A DNA stretch of 64,000 bases from Algoriphagus sp. AK58 (GTDB lineage: Bacteria > Bacteroidota > Bacteroidia > Cytophagales > Cyclobacteriaceae): positions 1 through 64,000 of the forward strand of contig NZ_QEIG01000019.1 in the NCBI RefSeq assembly GCF_014324365.1, written 5' to 3'. A program made the position numbers and the translations under genes. Position 1 is the first letter of the stretch, and each line of letters begins with the position of its first letter. The notes under the pieces are model-generated. The model worked only from the letters and a program-made list of their open reading frames with translations. It did no database searches and was not told the origin of the DNA. Below are positions 18,508 through 29,940 of the stretch, piece by piece.

Positions 18508-19029
18508 ATGCATGAATTAAAATGGTATGTGATGTATACCGCGTCACGTTCGGAGAAGAAAGTCGCAGATCGATTAAAAGAACGTGGTTGGGAAGTTTAC
18601 CTACCTATTGTTGAGGAATTGAGGCAATGGTCCGACCGAAAGAAAAAGGTTCAGAGGCCACTTTTTAATGGATATGTATTTGTCAAAACCCACCGTAATC
18701 AACTGTGGGAATGCCTACAAGTACCCGGTGCGGTTAAGTTTGTTCATTTCTCCGGTCAACATGCGACCATCCGTGATGAAGAATTGGAGATGATTCAGAG
18801 GGTAGTCACTACGGGCGTGGCGGTGGAAACGGATGGCTCTGATATCGAGCCCGGGGAAAAAGTCAAAGTGATGGGTGGACCTCTTCAGGATATGGTAGGA
18901 GAGTGCATTGAAAAAGGGAATAAGGATTATTTCCTCATCCGTATTCCCGGGATTTACCAAAATATGCTCATCACTATTGAGAGAAAATATTTACAGGTGA
19001 TGGGAAATCCTGATTCGGTAAAATTGTAA
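18508..19029 (+). CDS. UpxY-family transcription antiterminator (NusG paralogue)
   Basis: 173 residues. The NusG N-terminal domain (KWYVMYTASRSEKKVADRL, GWEVYLPIVEE, RPLFNGYVFVK) is followed by a KOW-like C-terminal part (EPGEKVKVMGGPLQDMVGE). This is the specialised NusG type that in Bacteroidota lets RNA polymerase read through long leaders of capsule and exopolysaccharide operons. Unusually, the gene is not at the head of such an operon: its 3-prime end faces an outer-membrane protein gene 23 bp away. It may act in trans, or be a remnant of a lost polysaccharide locus. Confidence 0.88.
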   Translation: MHELKWYVMYTASRSEKKVADRLKERGWEVYLPIVEELRQWSDRKKKVQRPLFNGYVFVKTHRNQLWECLQVPGAVKFVHFSGQHATIRDEELEMIQRVVTTGVAVETDGSDIEPGEKVKVMGGPLQDMVGECIEKGNKDYFLIRIPGIYQNMLITIERKYLQVMGNPDSVKL

Positions 19030-19052
19030 CTACGGAAGTTGAACTTTTATCT

Positions 19053-19757
19053 CTATTCCCTTGGCTTGGGGACAAAATACCTTCTAAACACAATTTGAGC
19101 CTGGAAAAGGTGATCTCCGTAACGGTTATTCCCTACGTTTCCATCCAAATTGTCAGAAAATGTCCAAAGCATTGTCCCCTCTCCGGCAATGTCTGAGTAT
19201 GGACCAAGTTTGTAACTCAATCCTGCCCTAACGGGCACATATCCTGTTGTTATGGACTGTTTGGTGGGTTCTTCTTCAGGATTGAAGGATTTAGTTTGTT
19301 GGGTGGTAATCTGCATCACTCCGAGTCCGGCTCCTCCATACAGGTTGAATTTACTTCTGTACATGTGATTGGAGAAGGGAATCAGATAAAAGCTGGGCAT
19401 CATATCGAAATAAAAGGCCTGCCCCTTTGCCGTAAAGGAAGCATTGTCAAAATACCATCTATCTCTTATCACAAAGGAAGGGTTTCCGCCGCTGCTGATC
19501 CATTGTGCTCCTGCCGTCGTTCGAAGTTCGGCCAATGGGCTAAGTTTTTTGGTCAATCCAAATGAAACTGAAGGCTTGATTGCAAAATTAAAATCCCTGT
19601 ATTGCCCTCCGTTGTCCAAATAGGCAAAAGAAGGCCCAACTCCAATGCTAAAAACATTGTCTCTTGAAATCCGCTCTTTATAAAAATTCTGAGCTTGGAT
19701 AGGATTTTCCTTCCAGAGAAAGCAAAAGAAAGTAAGAAAGACCAATAATGACTTCAT
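19053..19757 (-). CDS. Outer-membrane beta-barrel protein of unknown function
   Basis: 234 residues. A signal peptide (MKSLLVFLTFFCFLWKENPIQAQ) is followed by alternating strands rich in aromatic residues (SIGVGPSFAYL, SVSFGLTKKLSPL, FNLYGGAGLGVMQI, AGLSYKLGPYSDI) and a C-terminal IVFRRYFVPKP, consistent with a small 8- to 10-strand barrel. The frame is open 10 codons further up, but the signal peptide sets the start at 19757. No enzymatic motif. Convergent with the UpxY gene. Confidence 0.8.
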   Translation of the reverse strand: MKSLLVFLTFFCFLWKENPIQAQNFYKERISRDNVFSIGVGPSFAYLDNGGQYRDFNFAIKPSVSFGLTKKLSPLAELRTTAGAQWISSGGNPSFVIRDRWYFDNASFTAKGQAFYFDMMPSFYLIPFSNHMYRSKFNLYGGAGLGVMQITTQQTKSFNPEEEPTKQSITTGYVPVRAGLSYKLGPYSDIAGEGTMLWTFSDNLDGNVGNNRYGDHLFQAQIVFRRYFVPKPRE

Positions 19758-19864
19758 GGGATAAGTTTTCCAACAAAGGGTTTGCATTCTTTTACCGTCA
19801 GATTAGACAACAAATATGCCATAGCCGAAATTGGAATTGAGTAAATAGTAATGAAAGCCCTGCT

Positions 19865-20053
19865 TTAGGCTCCTTCGAACGCTTTTTGGATGTCACTTTC
19901 GGTACTTCTAAGCTTCAATCTGCAGAGTTTTACCAATTCAGCCGCTTCTTTGACCAAGTCGGAGAGTTCGTCTACCGTTTTGTTGCCTTCTTCCAATTGG
20001 CTAAGAATCGACTCAAGGCGTTGCATGGCTTGGGTGTAGGTCATTTCACTCAT
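19865..20053 (-). CDS. xseB: Exodeoxyribonuclease VII small subunit
   Basis: 62 residues, a normal XseB length. MTYTQAMQRLESILSQLEEG and DELSDLVKEAAELVKLCR are the family phrases; the protein is two helices that wrap the large subunit. With XseA it degrades single-stranded DNA from either end into oligonucleotides. Its ATG overlaps the xseA stop by 4 bp, so the two are translationally coupled. It is the last gene of the dapA-xseA-xseB unit. Confidence 0.93.
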   Translation of the reverse strand: MSEMTYTQAMQRLESILSQLEEGNKTVDELSDLVKEAAELVKLCRLKLRSTESDIQKAFEGA

Positions 20054-21357
20054 TTTTCTTCAATTTGGGTAATGGTGCTGCTGATTTTTTGGGCAAAAGT
20101 ATGGGTAAGCAAGGTATCACCTGGAGAGAGGTTTACCAGATGAACTGGTTTTCCTTGAGATTCTGTTCGGGTGTAGCCTTTTTTCAACAGGACTTCAGGG
20201 TCCATTTGTTTGATGACCTGTTCCAAATGATCCAGCTTGCCTGCCTGAACTTCCACAAATCGACCCAAAGTTTTCTTTAGGTTTTTCTCCAGACTATCCA
20301 AAGCTATTGATTCCATTCGAATCAAGTTTCGGCAGGCTTGTTCGGTTTGTCTTCCCAAGGTTTTGACTCTTTCACTTTCCAAAGAAAGCCTGTGTACTGC
20401 CAAAGCCTTGGTGCGGAGGGAAAAGTGCTGGATTTTACTGTCCTCTTCCTTGATTCGGAATTGGGTAGTCCGATCCAGGCGCTGAAGAATTAGTCCAAGA
20501 TTCTCTTCAAACTCCCGGAATCCGGAAAGTAGAAACTCCGCTACGGCTGTGGGGGTTTTTAGCCGGGTATGCGCCACCAAATCCGCTACGGTTTCGTCTC
20601 TTTCGTGCCCTATTCCGGTAAAAACTGGCAATGGGAAATTGGCGATTTTTGCCCCCAATCGGTAATCATCAAAGCAGTCAAGGTCCAATTGGGCGCCTCC
20701 TCCCCGGATAATAACCACTGCCTCTAGGCCTTGCTGGGTAATCTGACTCTCTACCTGCTCAAGGGCAAAAATCAAGCTTGAAACCGCTTCATTTCCCTGC
20801 ATTAGTGAGTTGAATAGCTGATGGTAAACCTGATAGCCGTAGGGATTATTTTCCAGTTGATTGACAAAGTCCCCGTATCCCGCAGCGGTAGCGCTGGAGA
20901 TCACTGCGATTCGTTGCACCACAGGAGGGAGTTCAAATCTGCCATTTAGCCGAATCAATCCCTCTCGGGTCAGCCGATCGATGGTTTCCTGCCGGAGCCT
21001 TGCCCGCTCGCCCAGGGAGAAGGAGGGATCGATGTCCTTCACATTGATGCTCATCCCATACACAGAGTGAAAGCCCACCGAGATCTGGGCCAGGACTTTC
21101 ATCCCATTTTTGAGAGAGGTTCCGGTGATATTTTCAAATTTGGCAGCAACCGAGCGGTAGTTAAATTGCCAGAGGTTGGCCTTGATTTTGGCCAAAACCT
21201 GATTTCCCTGCTTTTCCACCAGCTCAAAGTAAGCGTGTCCCTGAGGAGCTACTCTGAAGTCAGCCATTTCTCCCACTACCCAATACACCGGCTCAAGTTC
21301 ACTTTCAAGAACGAGCTTGATTTTTTCAGTGAGTTGGGAGATGGATAGCGGATTCAT
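20050..21357 (-). CDS. xseA: Exodeoxyribonuclease VII large subunit
   Basis: 435 residues. The N-terminal OB fold (PVYWVVGEMADFRVAPQGHAYFEL, about 18-100) binds single-stranded DNA. The catalytic domain carries RIAVISSATAAGYGDFVNQL, VIIRGGGAQLDLDCFDDYRL (about 213-232) and TGIGHERDETVADLVAHTRL (about 242-261). A long C-terminal coiled-coil part follows and ends in KKGYTRTESQGKPV. It starts 5 bp after the dapA stop and overlaps xseB, so it belongs to that operon. Role: mismatch repair and recombination clean-up of single strands. Confidence 0.94.
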   Translation of the reverse strand: MNPLSISQLTEKIKLVLESELEPVYWVVGEMADFRVAPQGHAYFELVEKQGNQVLAKIKANLWQFNYRSVAAKFENITGTSLKNGMKVLAQISVGFHSVYGMSINVKDIDPSFSLGERARLRQETIDRLTREGLIRLNGRFELPPVVQRIAVISSATAAGYGDFVNQLENNPYGYQVYHQLFNSLMQGNEAVSSLIFALEQVESQITQQGLEAVVIIRGGGAQLDLDCFDDYRLGAKIANFPLPVFTGIGHERDETVADLVAHTRLKTPTAVAEFLLSGFREFEENLGLILQRLDRTTQFRIKEEDSKIQHFSLRTKALAVHRLSLESERVKTLGRQTEQACRNLIRMESIALDSLEKNLKKTLGRFVEVQAGKLDHLEQVIKQMDPEVLLKKGYTRTESQGKPVHLVNLSPGDTLLTHTFAQKISSTITQIEEK

Positions 21358-21362
21358 CCGAT

Positions 21363-22223
21363 TTACTTTTGGTAAGCCGCTTTGATCTGATTGCTGAGTT
21401 CCAAGCTTGCACGAAGCATAGGCAGTCTGACTTGGTCACTGCTGATGATTCCCATGTGCAGAAGCAAGTTTTTGATGCCCACCGGATTGCCTTCCAAATA
21501 CATGAGTGAGTTCAATTCCAGCAATGAAAAAGTCGCTTCCAATGCGGAGGAGTGATCTCCGTGAGTGAGGGTCTTGAACGTCAAAGGAAATGCATTGGCA
21601 AGTACGGAGATGACACCGCTCCCGCCTACACTCATCAGGGCCTTGGTCATCAGATCATCGCCTGAGAGCAAAAGAAAATCCTTAGGCATTCCAGCGGCGA
21701 TTTGCATGCATTGCTCAAGATTTCCGCTGGCCTCCTTCATCCCGATGATATTGGGGTGATGGGAAAGTTTCAGGGTGGTGGCAGCACTCATATTGGACAT
21801 GGTACGGCCAGGAATATTATAAAGTACCACCGGCACAGGAGATGCGTCCGCGATCGCGGTGTAGTGGGCGATGATCCCGGCTTGACTGGGCTTATTGTAA
21901 TAGGGACTGACTGAAAGGATAGCCGCCACTCCGTAAAAATCCGTGGATTCGATCTCATCCAATACCGCTTGGGTGTTGTTGCCACCGATTCCCAGCATCA
22001 CCGGAACCCGGCCGTCATTGTATTCCAGGCAGGCTTTCAACACCTGTTTTTTCTCGGCGGAAGTCAAGGTGGCAGCTTCACCGGTGGTGCCAAGGACCAC
22101 CAAGTAATCCACCCCGCCCGAAACTACATGGTCGATCAAGCGCTTGAGACTGTCGAAGTCAATGCTGTGATCGTCATGAAAAGGAGTAATCAGTGCGACT
22201 CCGGTGCCTTTGAATGCGTTCAT
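21363..22223 (-). CDS. dapA: 4-hydroxy-tetrahydrodipicolinate synthase
   Basis: 286 residues. Condenses pyruvate and aspartate semialdehyde, the first step of lysine/diaminopimelate synthesis. The Schiff-base lysine is K163 (GMKEASGN), the catalytic Tyr is Y135 in YNIPGRT, and the GTTGEA loop carries T46/T47; these match the E. coli residues within two positions. Cytoplasmic TIM barrel, normal length. It is the first gene of the operon with xseA and xseB, and a -7 box lies 22 bp upstream. Confidence 0.95.
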   Translation of the reverse strand: MNAFKGTGVALITPFHDDHSIDFDSLKRLIDHVVSGGVDYLVVLGTTGEAATLTSAEKKQVLKACLEYNDGRVPVMLGIGGNNTQAVLDEIESTDFYGVAAILSVSPYYNKPSQAGIIAHYTAIADASPVPVVLYNIPGRTMSNMSAATTLKLSHHPNIIGMKEASGNLEQCMQIAAGMPKDFLLLSGDDLMTKALMSVGGSGVISVLANAFPLTFKTLTHGDHSSALEATFSLLELNSLMYLEGNPVGIKNLLLHMGIISSDQVRLPMLRASLELSNQIKAAYQK

Positions 22224-22245
22224 GGTTTTAGATTTGATAGGGCTG

Positions 22246-22276
22246 CAAAGATACGGGCTTCCCTGGTTTTTCAGGG
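22246..22276 (-). promoter_or_regulatory. dapA promoter -7 box and adjacent hairpin
   Basis: On the minus strand TATCTTTG (22246-22253) matches the TAnnTTTG consensus exactly. At 22261-22276 CCCTG and CAGGG form a short inverted repeat where the -33 region would be; it could be an operator, but this is weak. Confidence 0.5.
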
Positions 22277-22556
22277 CCGTTCAAAGAAAAATATGGGTTT
22301 AGTGCGTTTAAAGTGGGTTTTGATCGATTATTGGTTTCCTTCCCTTCCCGGAAAAGCTTCAAACTCGGTGGAGGAGCGATGTTGAGGTCACTTTGAATTA
22401 TTGATAAAGAAACGGATAATAAGAAATGATAATTTCTTGGGTCTAAAAGTCGGAAGCTTTTGGGTTGAACATGATATTTTAAAAGGTTTTTGATTTCATG
22501 AAAAACAGATTGCTTTTTTAGTCTAAATTCAGGGTTCGCTTCCAATAGACCAACCC
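22277..22556. other. Intergenic region between divergent dapA and the CNNM gene
   Basis: Together with the dapA promoter it makes a 333-bp gene-free gap. A 105-codon minus-strand frame (22228-22545) shows no domain and has low-complexity content, so I do not call it. No clear promoter for the rightward gene was found. Confidence 0.4.
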
Positions 22557-23828
22557 GTGGAAATCCTGATTATCCTTCTTCTTGTTTTGCTAAACGGCAT
22601 CTTTGCCATGTCCGAACTCTCTCTGGTTTCTTCCAGGAAGTTTAAGTTGGAAAGTTTTAAAAAACAGGGCAAATCCGGGGCTAAGGCGGCATTGGAGCTG
22701 TCTGAAAACCCCACCAAACTCTTGTCCACCGTCCAAATCGGTATCACCCTCATTGGTGTCATGCTGGGGGTGTATGGTGGGGAAAATCTTACCGATGACC
22801 TCAATCTGATGATACAAAAGGTGCCTTTTTTGGCACCCTATTCCAATACTTTGGCGGTGGGCTTGGTGGTATTGGTGATTACCTACCTATCCATTGTCTT
22901 AGGGGAATTGTTTCCAAAGCGATTGGGAATGACTTTTCCCGAGTCGATTGCCTTAATCGTGTCCAAGCCGATGATGCTGCTATCCAAAATCACCAGTCCA
23001 TTTGTTTGGCTTCTGTCGGTTTCCAACGATTTTTTGCTTTGGGTTTTTGGAATCAAGAGGACCTCTGAAAGTAAGATTTCTGAGGAAGAGCTAAAAGCAC
23101 TGATCAAAGAAAGTGCAGAAGGAGGGGAGATCATGGATATCGAGCAGGACATTGTGGAGCGGGTGTTTGAACTGGGAGACCGGAGAATCAACACCTTGCT
23201 GACTCATCGAGGGGAGTTGGTATTCTTCGATGTAGAAGACACGGAGGAAATTGTCAGACAGAAGATCAGCAAAGAGAAGCATTCCGCCTACCCCTTGTGC
23301 AAAGACGGGGACCTGGATGATATCGTCGGGATTGTGTTAGTCAAAGATCTGTTTGATGCCCGGCTTCAGGAAGGGTTTGACCTGCGAAAAATCGCGAAAA
23401 CCCCACTTTTTTTGAATGAAAGCATGTTTGCCTATCAAGCTCTGGAACTATTCAAAGCCAAGAAATTACACTACGGATTGGTCATTGATGAGTATGGAGT
23501 CACGGTGGGGATTGTGACCATGGACGACGTGGTGGATGCCTTGGTTGGTGACTCCACCGAACTTGATCAAAATGAATATCAGATCGTTCAGCGGGATGAA
23601 GATTCTTGGCTGGTGGACGGGCAGTATTCGATCATCGATTTTGAAAAGTATTTTGACCTGGAGATCTCTCCCAAAAGCAAAAGCTTTACCACACTGGCTG
23701 GATTGATCCTGTACAAAAGCGCCTACATTCCCAATGTGGGAGATTCGGTGATTGTCCAAAATCTCAAGCTTGAGGTCGTAGATAAGGATGGTCAGCGCAT
23801 AGATAAGGTGCTGGTGACCAAGGTTTAA
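22557..23828 (+). CDS. CNNM/CorC (HlyC) family membrane protein with CBS domains
   Basis: 423 residues starting at GTG. An N-terminal DUF21/CNNM membrane domain with about four helices (MEILIILLLVLLNGIFAMSE, then LVVLVITYLSIVLGELFPKR) carries the family motif SELSLVSSRKFKLE. A cytoplasmic CBS pair follows (about 200-330, with TLLTHRGELVFFDVEDT and YGVTVGIVTMDDVVDALVGD), then the CorC_HlyC C-terminal domain (about 340-420). Family members transport or sense Mg2+/Co2+; older names are hemolysin or TlyC. Single gene, convergent with ligA. Confidence 0.9.
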   Translation: MEILIILLLVLLNGIFAMSELSLVSSRKFKLESFKKQGKSGAKAALELSENPTKLLSTVQIGITLIGVMLGVYGGENLTDDLNLMIQKVPFLAPYSNTLAVGLVVLVITYLSIVLGELFPKRLGMTFPESIALIVSKPMMLLSKITSPFVWLLSVSNDFLLWVFGIKRTSESKISEEELKALIKESAEGGEIMDIEQDIVERVFELGDRRINTLLTHRGELVFFDVEDTEEIVRQKISKEKHSAYPLCKDGDLDDIVGIVLVKDLFDARLQEGFDLRKIAKTPLFLNESMFAYQALELFKAKKLHYGLVIDEYGVTVGIVTMDDVVDALVGDSTELDQNEYQIVQRDEDSWLVDGQYSIIDFEKYFDLEISPKSKSFTTLAGLILYKSAYIPNVGDSVIVQNLKLEVVDKDGQRIDKVLVTKV

Positions 23829-23849
23829 TCTGCATGATTTAATTCCACA

Positions 23850-23905
23850 TTCGAAGTTCGAAGTTCGATATTCGCTATTCAAAATTTTTAATGTTGAATA
23901 GCGAA
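23850..23905. repeat. CGAAGTTCG repeat leading into a perfect 12-bp hairpin
   Basis: TTCGCTATTCAA (23871-23882) and TTGAATAGCGAA (23894-23905) are perfect complements with an 11-nt A/T loop. It is preceded by CGAAGTTCGAAGTTCG. It could act as an RNA hairpin or as a palindromic intergenic repeat. Confidence 0.6.
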
Positions 23906-23998
23906 CCTCGAATAATGAATGTTGAATTCCATTCTACTGCTAGAGCGAGTATCCCCACTCACGATCTCCTAAATCATAGATTGGTTCAGTAATTTGAC

Positions 23999-24031
23999 AA
24001 CTTTTCCAAAGTTTGGAACTTTGGAAAAGTT
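23999..24031. terminator. Bidirectional terminator between the CNNM gene and ligA
   Basis: AACTTTTCCAAAGT and ACTTTGGAAAAGTT are perfect 14-bp complements with a 5-nt loop. It sits between two convergent genes. The internal A/T blocks leave short T runs on both strands. Confidence 0.7.
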
Positions 24032-24039
24032 TTGGTCTT

Positions 24040-24100
24040 CCTTAGTTCTTGATACTTGTGTCTGGTATCTTGATACTTACGTCTTGCCTCTTGCTTCTAT
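24040..24100. repeat. Low-complexity CTTGATACTT repeat
   Basis: The phrase CTTGATACTT occurs at about 24047 and again at about 24069, with CTTGCCTCTTGCTTC after it. Degenerate intergenic repeat just past the ligA stop. Confidence 0.4.
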
Positions 24101-24104
24101 TTTC

Positions 24105-26570
<2,466 letters not shown>

Positions 26571-26580
26571 TTAGGTGGGG

Positions 26581-26588
26581 TAAAGTTA
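26581..26588 (-). promoter_or_regulatory. Possible -7 box of ligA (TAACTTTA)
   Basis: Seven of eight positions fit TAnnTTTG, 22 bp before the ligA start. No -33 element seen. Confidence 0.3.
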
Positions 26589-26639
26589 ACCGAATGAGGC
26601 TTGGATTTGAAAATTGGGGAATAGCTTTTTGAGGGATGT

Positions 26640-26780
26640 CTTTTTCGCGTTGTTGGAGGTTGTCGGGTTGTCTGCTTCGCGTTGTCGGGTTGTCCAAGTT
26701 TTGTGGTTGTCAAGGTTGTCCAGTTGTCTAGGTTGTAGGATTATCAAGTTGTGTGCTTCGCGTTTTACAGTTGTAATGTT
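26640..26780. repeat. GTTGTC-rich minisatellite (left half)
   Basis: Many copies of GTTGTC in degenerate 10- to 12-bp steps, with GCTTCGCGTTGTCGGGTTGT and GTGTGCTTCGCGTT phrases. It is the strand complement of the GACAAC-rich array at 26813-27035. Confidence 0.7.
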
Positions 26781-26812
26781 CTCAAGTGATTAAGTGGTAA
26801 AGGTTCGTTGAT

Positions 26813-27035
26813 AACGAGACAACTCCGACAACAGCTTTAGCGGAAAACACTGACGACAAGATTTTCAACCAATAGCAACAGCGTAAACTGTGACAACGAG
26901 ACAACTCCGACAACAGCTTTAGCGGACAACCAGACAACACTGACGGTAAGATTTTCAACCAAAAGCATCAGCGTAAACTGTGACAACGAGACAACTCCGA
27001 CAACAGCTTCAGCGGAAAACATGACAACCCGATGC
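26813..27035. repeat. GACAAC-rich tandem repeat, ~2.6 copies of 82-90 bp
   Basis: Units start at 26813, 26895 and 26985 with AACGAGACAACTCCGACAAC. Each carries CAGCGTAAACTGTGAC near its end. The last copy runs into the promoter of the TetR gene at 27057. The 498-bp gap between ligA and this gene is otherwise empty. Confidence 0.85.
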
Positions 27036-27041
27036 CTTGAT

Positions 27042-27049
27042 TATCTTTG
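27042..27049 (+). promoter_or_regulatory. -7 promoter box (TATCTTTG) of the second TetR gene
   Basis: An exact TAnnTTTG match ending 7 bp before the ATG at 27057. Transcription would start within a few bases of the start codon, so the mRNA may be nearly leaderless. No -33 TTTG at the usual distance; the preceding sequence is the GACAAC repeat. Confidence 0.5.
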
Positions 27050-27056
27050 CCCCACT

Positions 27057-27689
27057 ATGAGTAAAAAACTGGGATTAGAAGGAAAAATACTGGATGTCGC
27101 CTATCGGCATTTCCTCCAAAAGGGCTATCGGCAGACCACCATGGACGATATTGCCCTGGATTTGGGAATGAGTAAAAAGACGCTGTATAAGTATTTTCCG
27201 GGAAAGCTGGATTTGCTCGCCGCTTCCTTTGAAGTGCTCAAAACCAAGATGACCGCAAAAGTGGAGGCAATTCTGGATAACCGTCACCTTTCTTTTCCAC
27301 TCAAGCTCAAATCTTCCCTCACCGTGATTGCCACACATTTGGCACCGATTAATCCTGAACTTTTCGAAGATCTGAGAGAGCATGCCCCAGAGATCTGGAC
27401 AGCCATGACCGAGTACATCAATGAGTCAGCTTACTCACGCTTCGCTAAGCTCATCGAGCAAGGGATCGCTCAGGGATTGGTCAATCCCAGAATCAATGTC
27501 AGTCTCATCGTGATGCTCTACGCAGCGGCCGTGCAGTCACTCTTGGACCCGAAGTTTTATGGTCAGTTTCCCGAAGCCATTCAAAAAGGAATGAAGATTC
27601 CTCCATCGGATATCTATGATCAAGCCATCAGCATCATTTACAATGGCATTCTGACCGAGGAAGCCCGCAATGAATTTATCAACGCCTAG
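27057..27689 (+). CDS. TetR family transcriptional regulator
   Basis: About 210 residues. The HTH is clear (ILDVAYRHFLQKGYRQTTMD, then DIALDLGMSKKTLYKYF); the C-terminal part is the usual variable helical ligand domain. I chose the ATG at 27057 because the -7 box lies inside the 12-codon upstream extension. No inverted repeat is visible in its promoter. Neighbours are ligA (divergent) and metG (downstream with its own promoter), so the target genes are not evident; it may act at a distance. Confidence 0.9.
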   Translation: MSKKLGLEGKILDVAYRHFLQKGYRQTTMDDIALDLGMSKKTLYKYFPGKLDLLAASFEVLKTKMTAKVEAILDNRHLSFPLKLKSSLTVIATHLAPINPELFEDLREHAPEIWTAMTEYINESAYSRFAKLIEQGIAQGLVNPRINVSLIVMLYAAAVQSLLDPKFYGQFPEAIQKGMKIPPSDIYDQAISIIYNGILTEEARNEFINA

Positions 27690-27711
27690 CCTCTCCTTCG
27701 GTCGATTTCTC

Positions 27712-27719
27712 TATCTTTG
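27712..27719 (+). promoter_or_regulatory. -7 promoter box (TATCTTTG) of metG
   Basis: An exact TAnnTTTG match 69 bp before the metG start. The leader would carry the degenerate CTTCGGTCTTCTGTCTCCG repeat at 27745-27777. Confidence 0.5.
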
Positions 27720-27788
27720 GAGCCAATTTTAGTGGTCAGAGTAAGGTCCTCTTCGGTCTTCTGTCTCCGATCTTCCATCTAATTAAAC

Positions 27789-29849
27789 ATGAGAAATAAA
27801 AATTTCAAACGATACACCATTACCTCGGCGCTTCCCTATGCCAATGGGCCGCTGCATATCGGTCACCTTGCAGGGTGCTACGTACCTGCCGACATCTACG
27901 TACGCTACCTTCGTTCTCAGGGACGCGACGTTGCTTTTATCTGCGGTTCGGATGAGCATGGCGTAGCCATTACCATCAAGGCAGCCAAAGAGGGCAAAAC
28001 TCCCCAGCAGGTAGTTGACCACTACCATCAGATGATGAAGCATAGCTTCCAGGAATTTGGAATCAGCTTTGATCACTATTCCAGGACCTCTGCCAAGATT
28101 CATCATGAGACTGCTCAGGGCTTCTTCACGGATTTGTACCAGAAGGGTGAATTTCTCGAGCAGACTACCGAGCAATATTATGACGAAGAGGCAGGACAAT
28201 TTTTGGCAGATCGATACATCGAAGGAACCTGTCCCAAGTGTGGAAACGAACACGCCTACGGAGATCAGTGTGAAAAGTGCGGTACTGCGCTCAGTCCGAC
28301 CGAATTGATCAATCCAAAATCCAAGCTAAGCGGAAGAACACCCGTGCTAAAGGAAACCAAGCACTGGTTCCTGGATTTGGCGCGCTATCAGGATTTCCTG
28401 AAAAAGTGGATCCTCGAAGACCATGCGGATGACTGGAAAAACAACGTGCTCGGTCAGTGTCGTTCTTGGTTGGAAGCAGGAGACGGTCTTCAGGCCCGTT
28501 CCATGACCCGAGATTTGGACTGGGGAATTCCGGTGCCTTTGAATGATGCCCAGGGCAAAGTGCTCTATGTATGGTTTGATGCGCCTATTGGATACATTTC
28601 TTCTACCAAAGAGTGGGCAGCAGAAAAAGGAATTGACTGGCAACCCTATTGGAAAGATCAGGATACCAAGTTGGTGCACTTTATCGGTAAGGACAACATC
28701 GTCTTTCACTGCATCATTTTCCCGGCCATCCTGAAAACACACGGAGGCTACGTGCTTCCGGAAAATGTGCCTGCCAACGAGTTTCTGAATTTGGAAGGAG
28801 ATAAAATCTCCACTTCCCGCAATTGGGCAGTGTGGCTTCATGAGTATTTGCATGAATTTCCGGGCAAGCAGGATGTACTCCGCTACGTGCTGACTGCCAA
28901 TGCCCCTGAGACCAAGGACAATGATTTCACCTGGAAGGATTTTCAGGGCCGAAACAACTCTGAATTGGTTGCTATTTATGGAAACTTTGTCAATCGTGCC
29001 GTGGTACTGACGCAAAAGTTCTTCAGCGGAATTGTCCCCGAAAGAGGTGAGTTGAGAGGAATTGATCAGGAAGTATTGAAAGAGCTGGAAGCTTTTCCTG
29101 AGAAAATTGCTACCTCATTGGAGCGCTACCGATTCCGGGAGGCCCTCTCCCTCGTGATGGATTTGGCACGAATGGGTAATAAATACCTGGCAGATACAGA
29201 GCCTTGGAAAGAAATCAAAACCGACGAGCCTCGCACCAAAACGATTTTGAATATTGCTTTAAATATCGCCGCCAATCTCGCGATTGTTTCTGAACCTTTC
29301 CTCCCACATACTGCCAAAAAGCTTTTCGACCTCTTCGGAATGGAAGGAGGAAAATGGTCTCAGGCAGGAAACAGAAATCTGATCCAAGCCAATCGGGCAT
29401 TGGGCACGATGGGTCTTCTTTTCGAAAAGATCGAAGACGAAACGGTAGAAAAACAAGTACAAAAACTCCTTGATGCCAAGAAAATGAACGAAGCAGCCAA
29501 TGCACCTGTGACTCCCATGAAGGAGCTGATCACCTACGATGACTTTGCCAAGCTGGATATGCGTGTGGTTACCGTCCTCGAAGCGGAGCGAATGCCGAAA
29601 TCCAAAAAGCTCCTCAAGCTGAAAGTGGATATTGGTCTTGGCTATCGTACCGTATTGAGCGGGGTGGCGGAACACTTCGAGCCGGAATTTTTGATCGGAA
29701 AGCAAATCGTCATGCTGATCAACTTGGCACCAAGAAAAATGATGGGAATCGACTCAGAAGGAATGATCCTCATGGCAGAAGACAAGGATGGAAAGCTGAA
29801 ATTGCTTCACCCACATGAGGGCACAGCCAACGGATCTACCATTTCTTAA
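27789..29849 (+). CDS. metG: Methionyl-tRNA synthetase
   Basis: 686 residues. Charges tRNA-Met. The class I signatures are HIGH at residues 23-26 (PLHIGHLAG) and a KMSKS-type loop at 339-343 that reads KISTS. A zinc knuckle [18 protein letters not shown] lies in the connective peptide. The [15 protein letters not shown] active-site phrase and anticodon-binding helices follow. From about residue 580 to the end there is a C-terminal EMAP/Trbp111-type tRNA-binding domain ([35 protein letters not shown]). Complete and ordinary. Monocistronic, with a good terminator behind it. Confidence 0.96.
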   Translation: MRNKNFKRYTITSALPYANGPLHIGHLAGCYVPADIYVRYLRSQGRDVAFICGSDEHGVAITIKAAKEGKTPQQVVDHYHQMMKHSFQEFGISFDHYSRTSAKIHHETAQGFFTDLYQKGEFLEQTTEQYYDEEAGQFLADRYIEGTCPKCGNEHAYGDQCEKCGTALSPTELINPKSKLSGRTPVLKETKHWFLDLARYQDFLKKWILEDHADDWKNNVLGQCRSWLEAGDGLQARSMTRDLDWGIPVPLNDAQGKVLYVWFDAPIGYISSTKEWAAEKGIDWQPYWKDQDTKLVHFIGKDNIVFHCIIFPAILKTHGGYVLPENVPANEFLNLEGDKISTSRNWAVWLHEYLHEFPGKQDVLRYVLTANAPETKDNDFTWKDFQGRNNSELVAIYGNFVNRAVVLTQKFFSGIVPERGELRGIDQEVLKELEAFPEKIATSLERYRFREALSLVMDLARMGNKYLADTEPWKEIKTDEPRTKTILNIALNIAANLAIVSEPFLPHTAKKLFDLFGMEGGKWSQAGNRNLIQANRALGTMGLLFEKIEDETVEKQVQKLLDAKKMNEAANAPVTPMKELITYDDFAKLDMRVVTVLEAERMPKSKKLLKLKVDIGLGYRTVLSGVAEHFEPEFLIGKQIVMLINLAPRKMMGIDSEGMILMAEDKDGKLKLLHPHEGTANGSTIS

Positions 29850-29885
29850 TGCAAGACTTGCTGTAGACCAAAACTAATTTGATTC

Positions 29886-29940
29886 AGAGTTCAGAGTTTA
29901 AGGTTTTCAGCACCCAAACTTTGAACTCTTTTTTTATTCT
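29886..29940 (+). terminator. Rho-independent terminator of metG
   Basis: AGAGTTC and GAACTCT form the outer stem and AGAGTTT/AAACTTT extends it, followed by seven T. It lies 36 bp past the metG stop. Confidence 0.8.

Noticed and set aside
22228-22545. 105-codon minus-strand frame upstream of dapA
   Set aside because: No domain, no signal, runs through the dapA promoter; composition is that of intergenic DNA.
26813-27035. Possible CRISPR array
   Set aside because: Units are 82-90 bp with similarity over the whole unit, not short repeats separated by unique spacers, and no cas gene is nearby.
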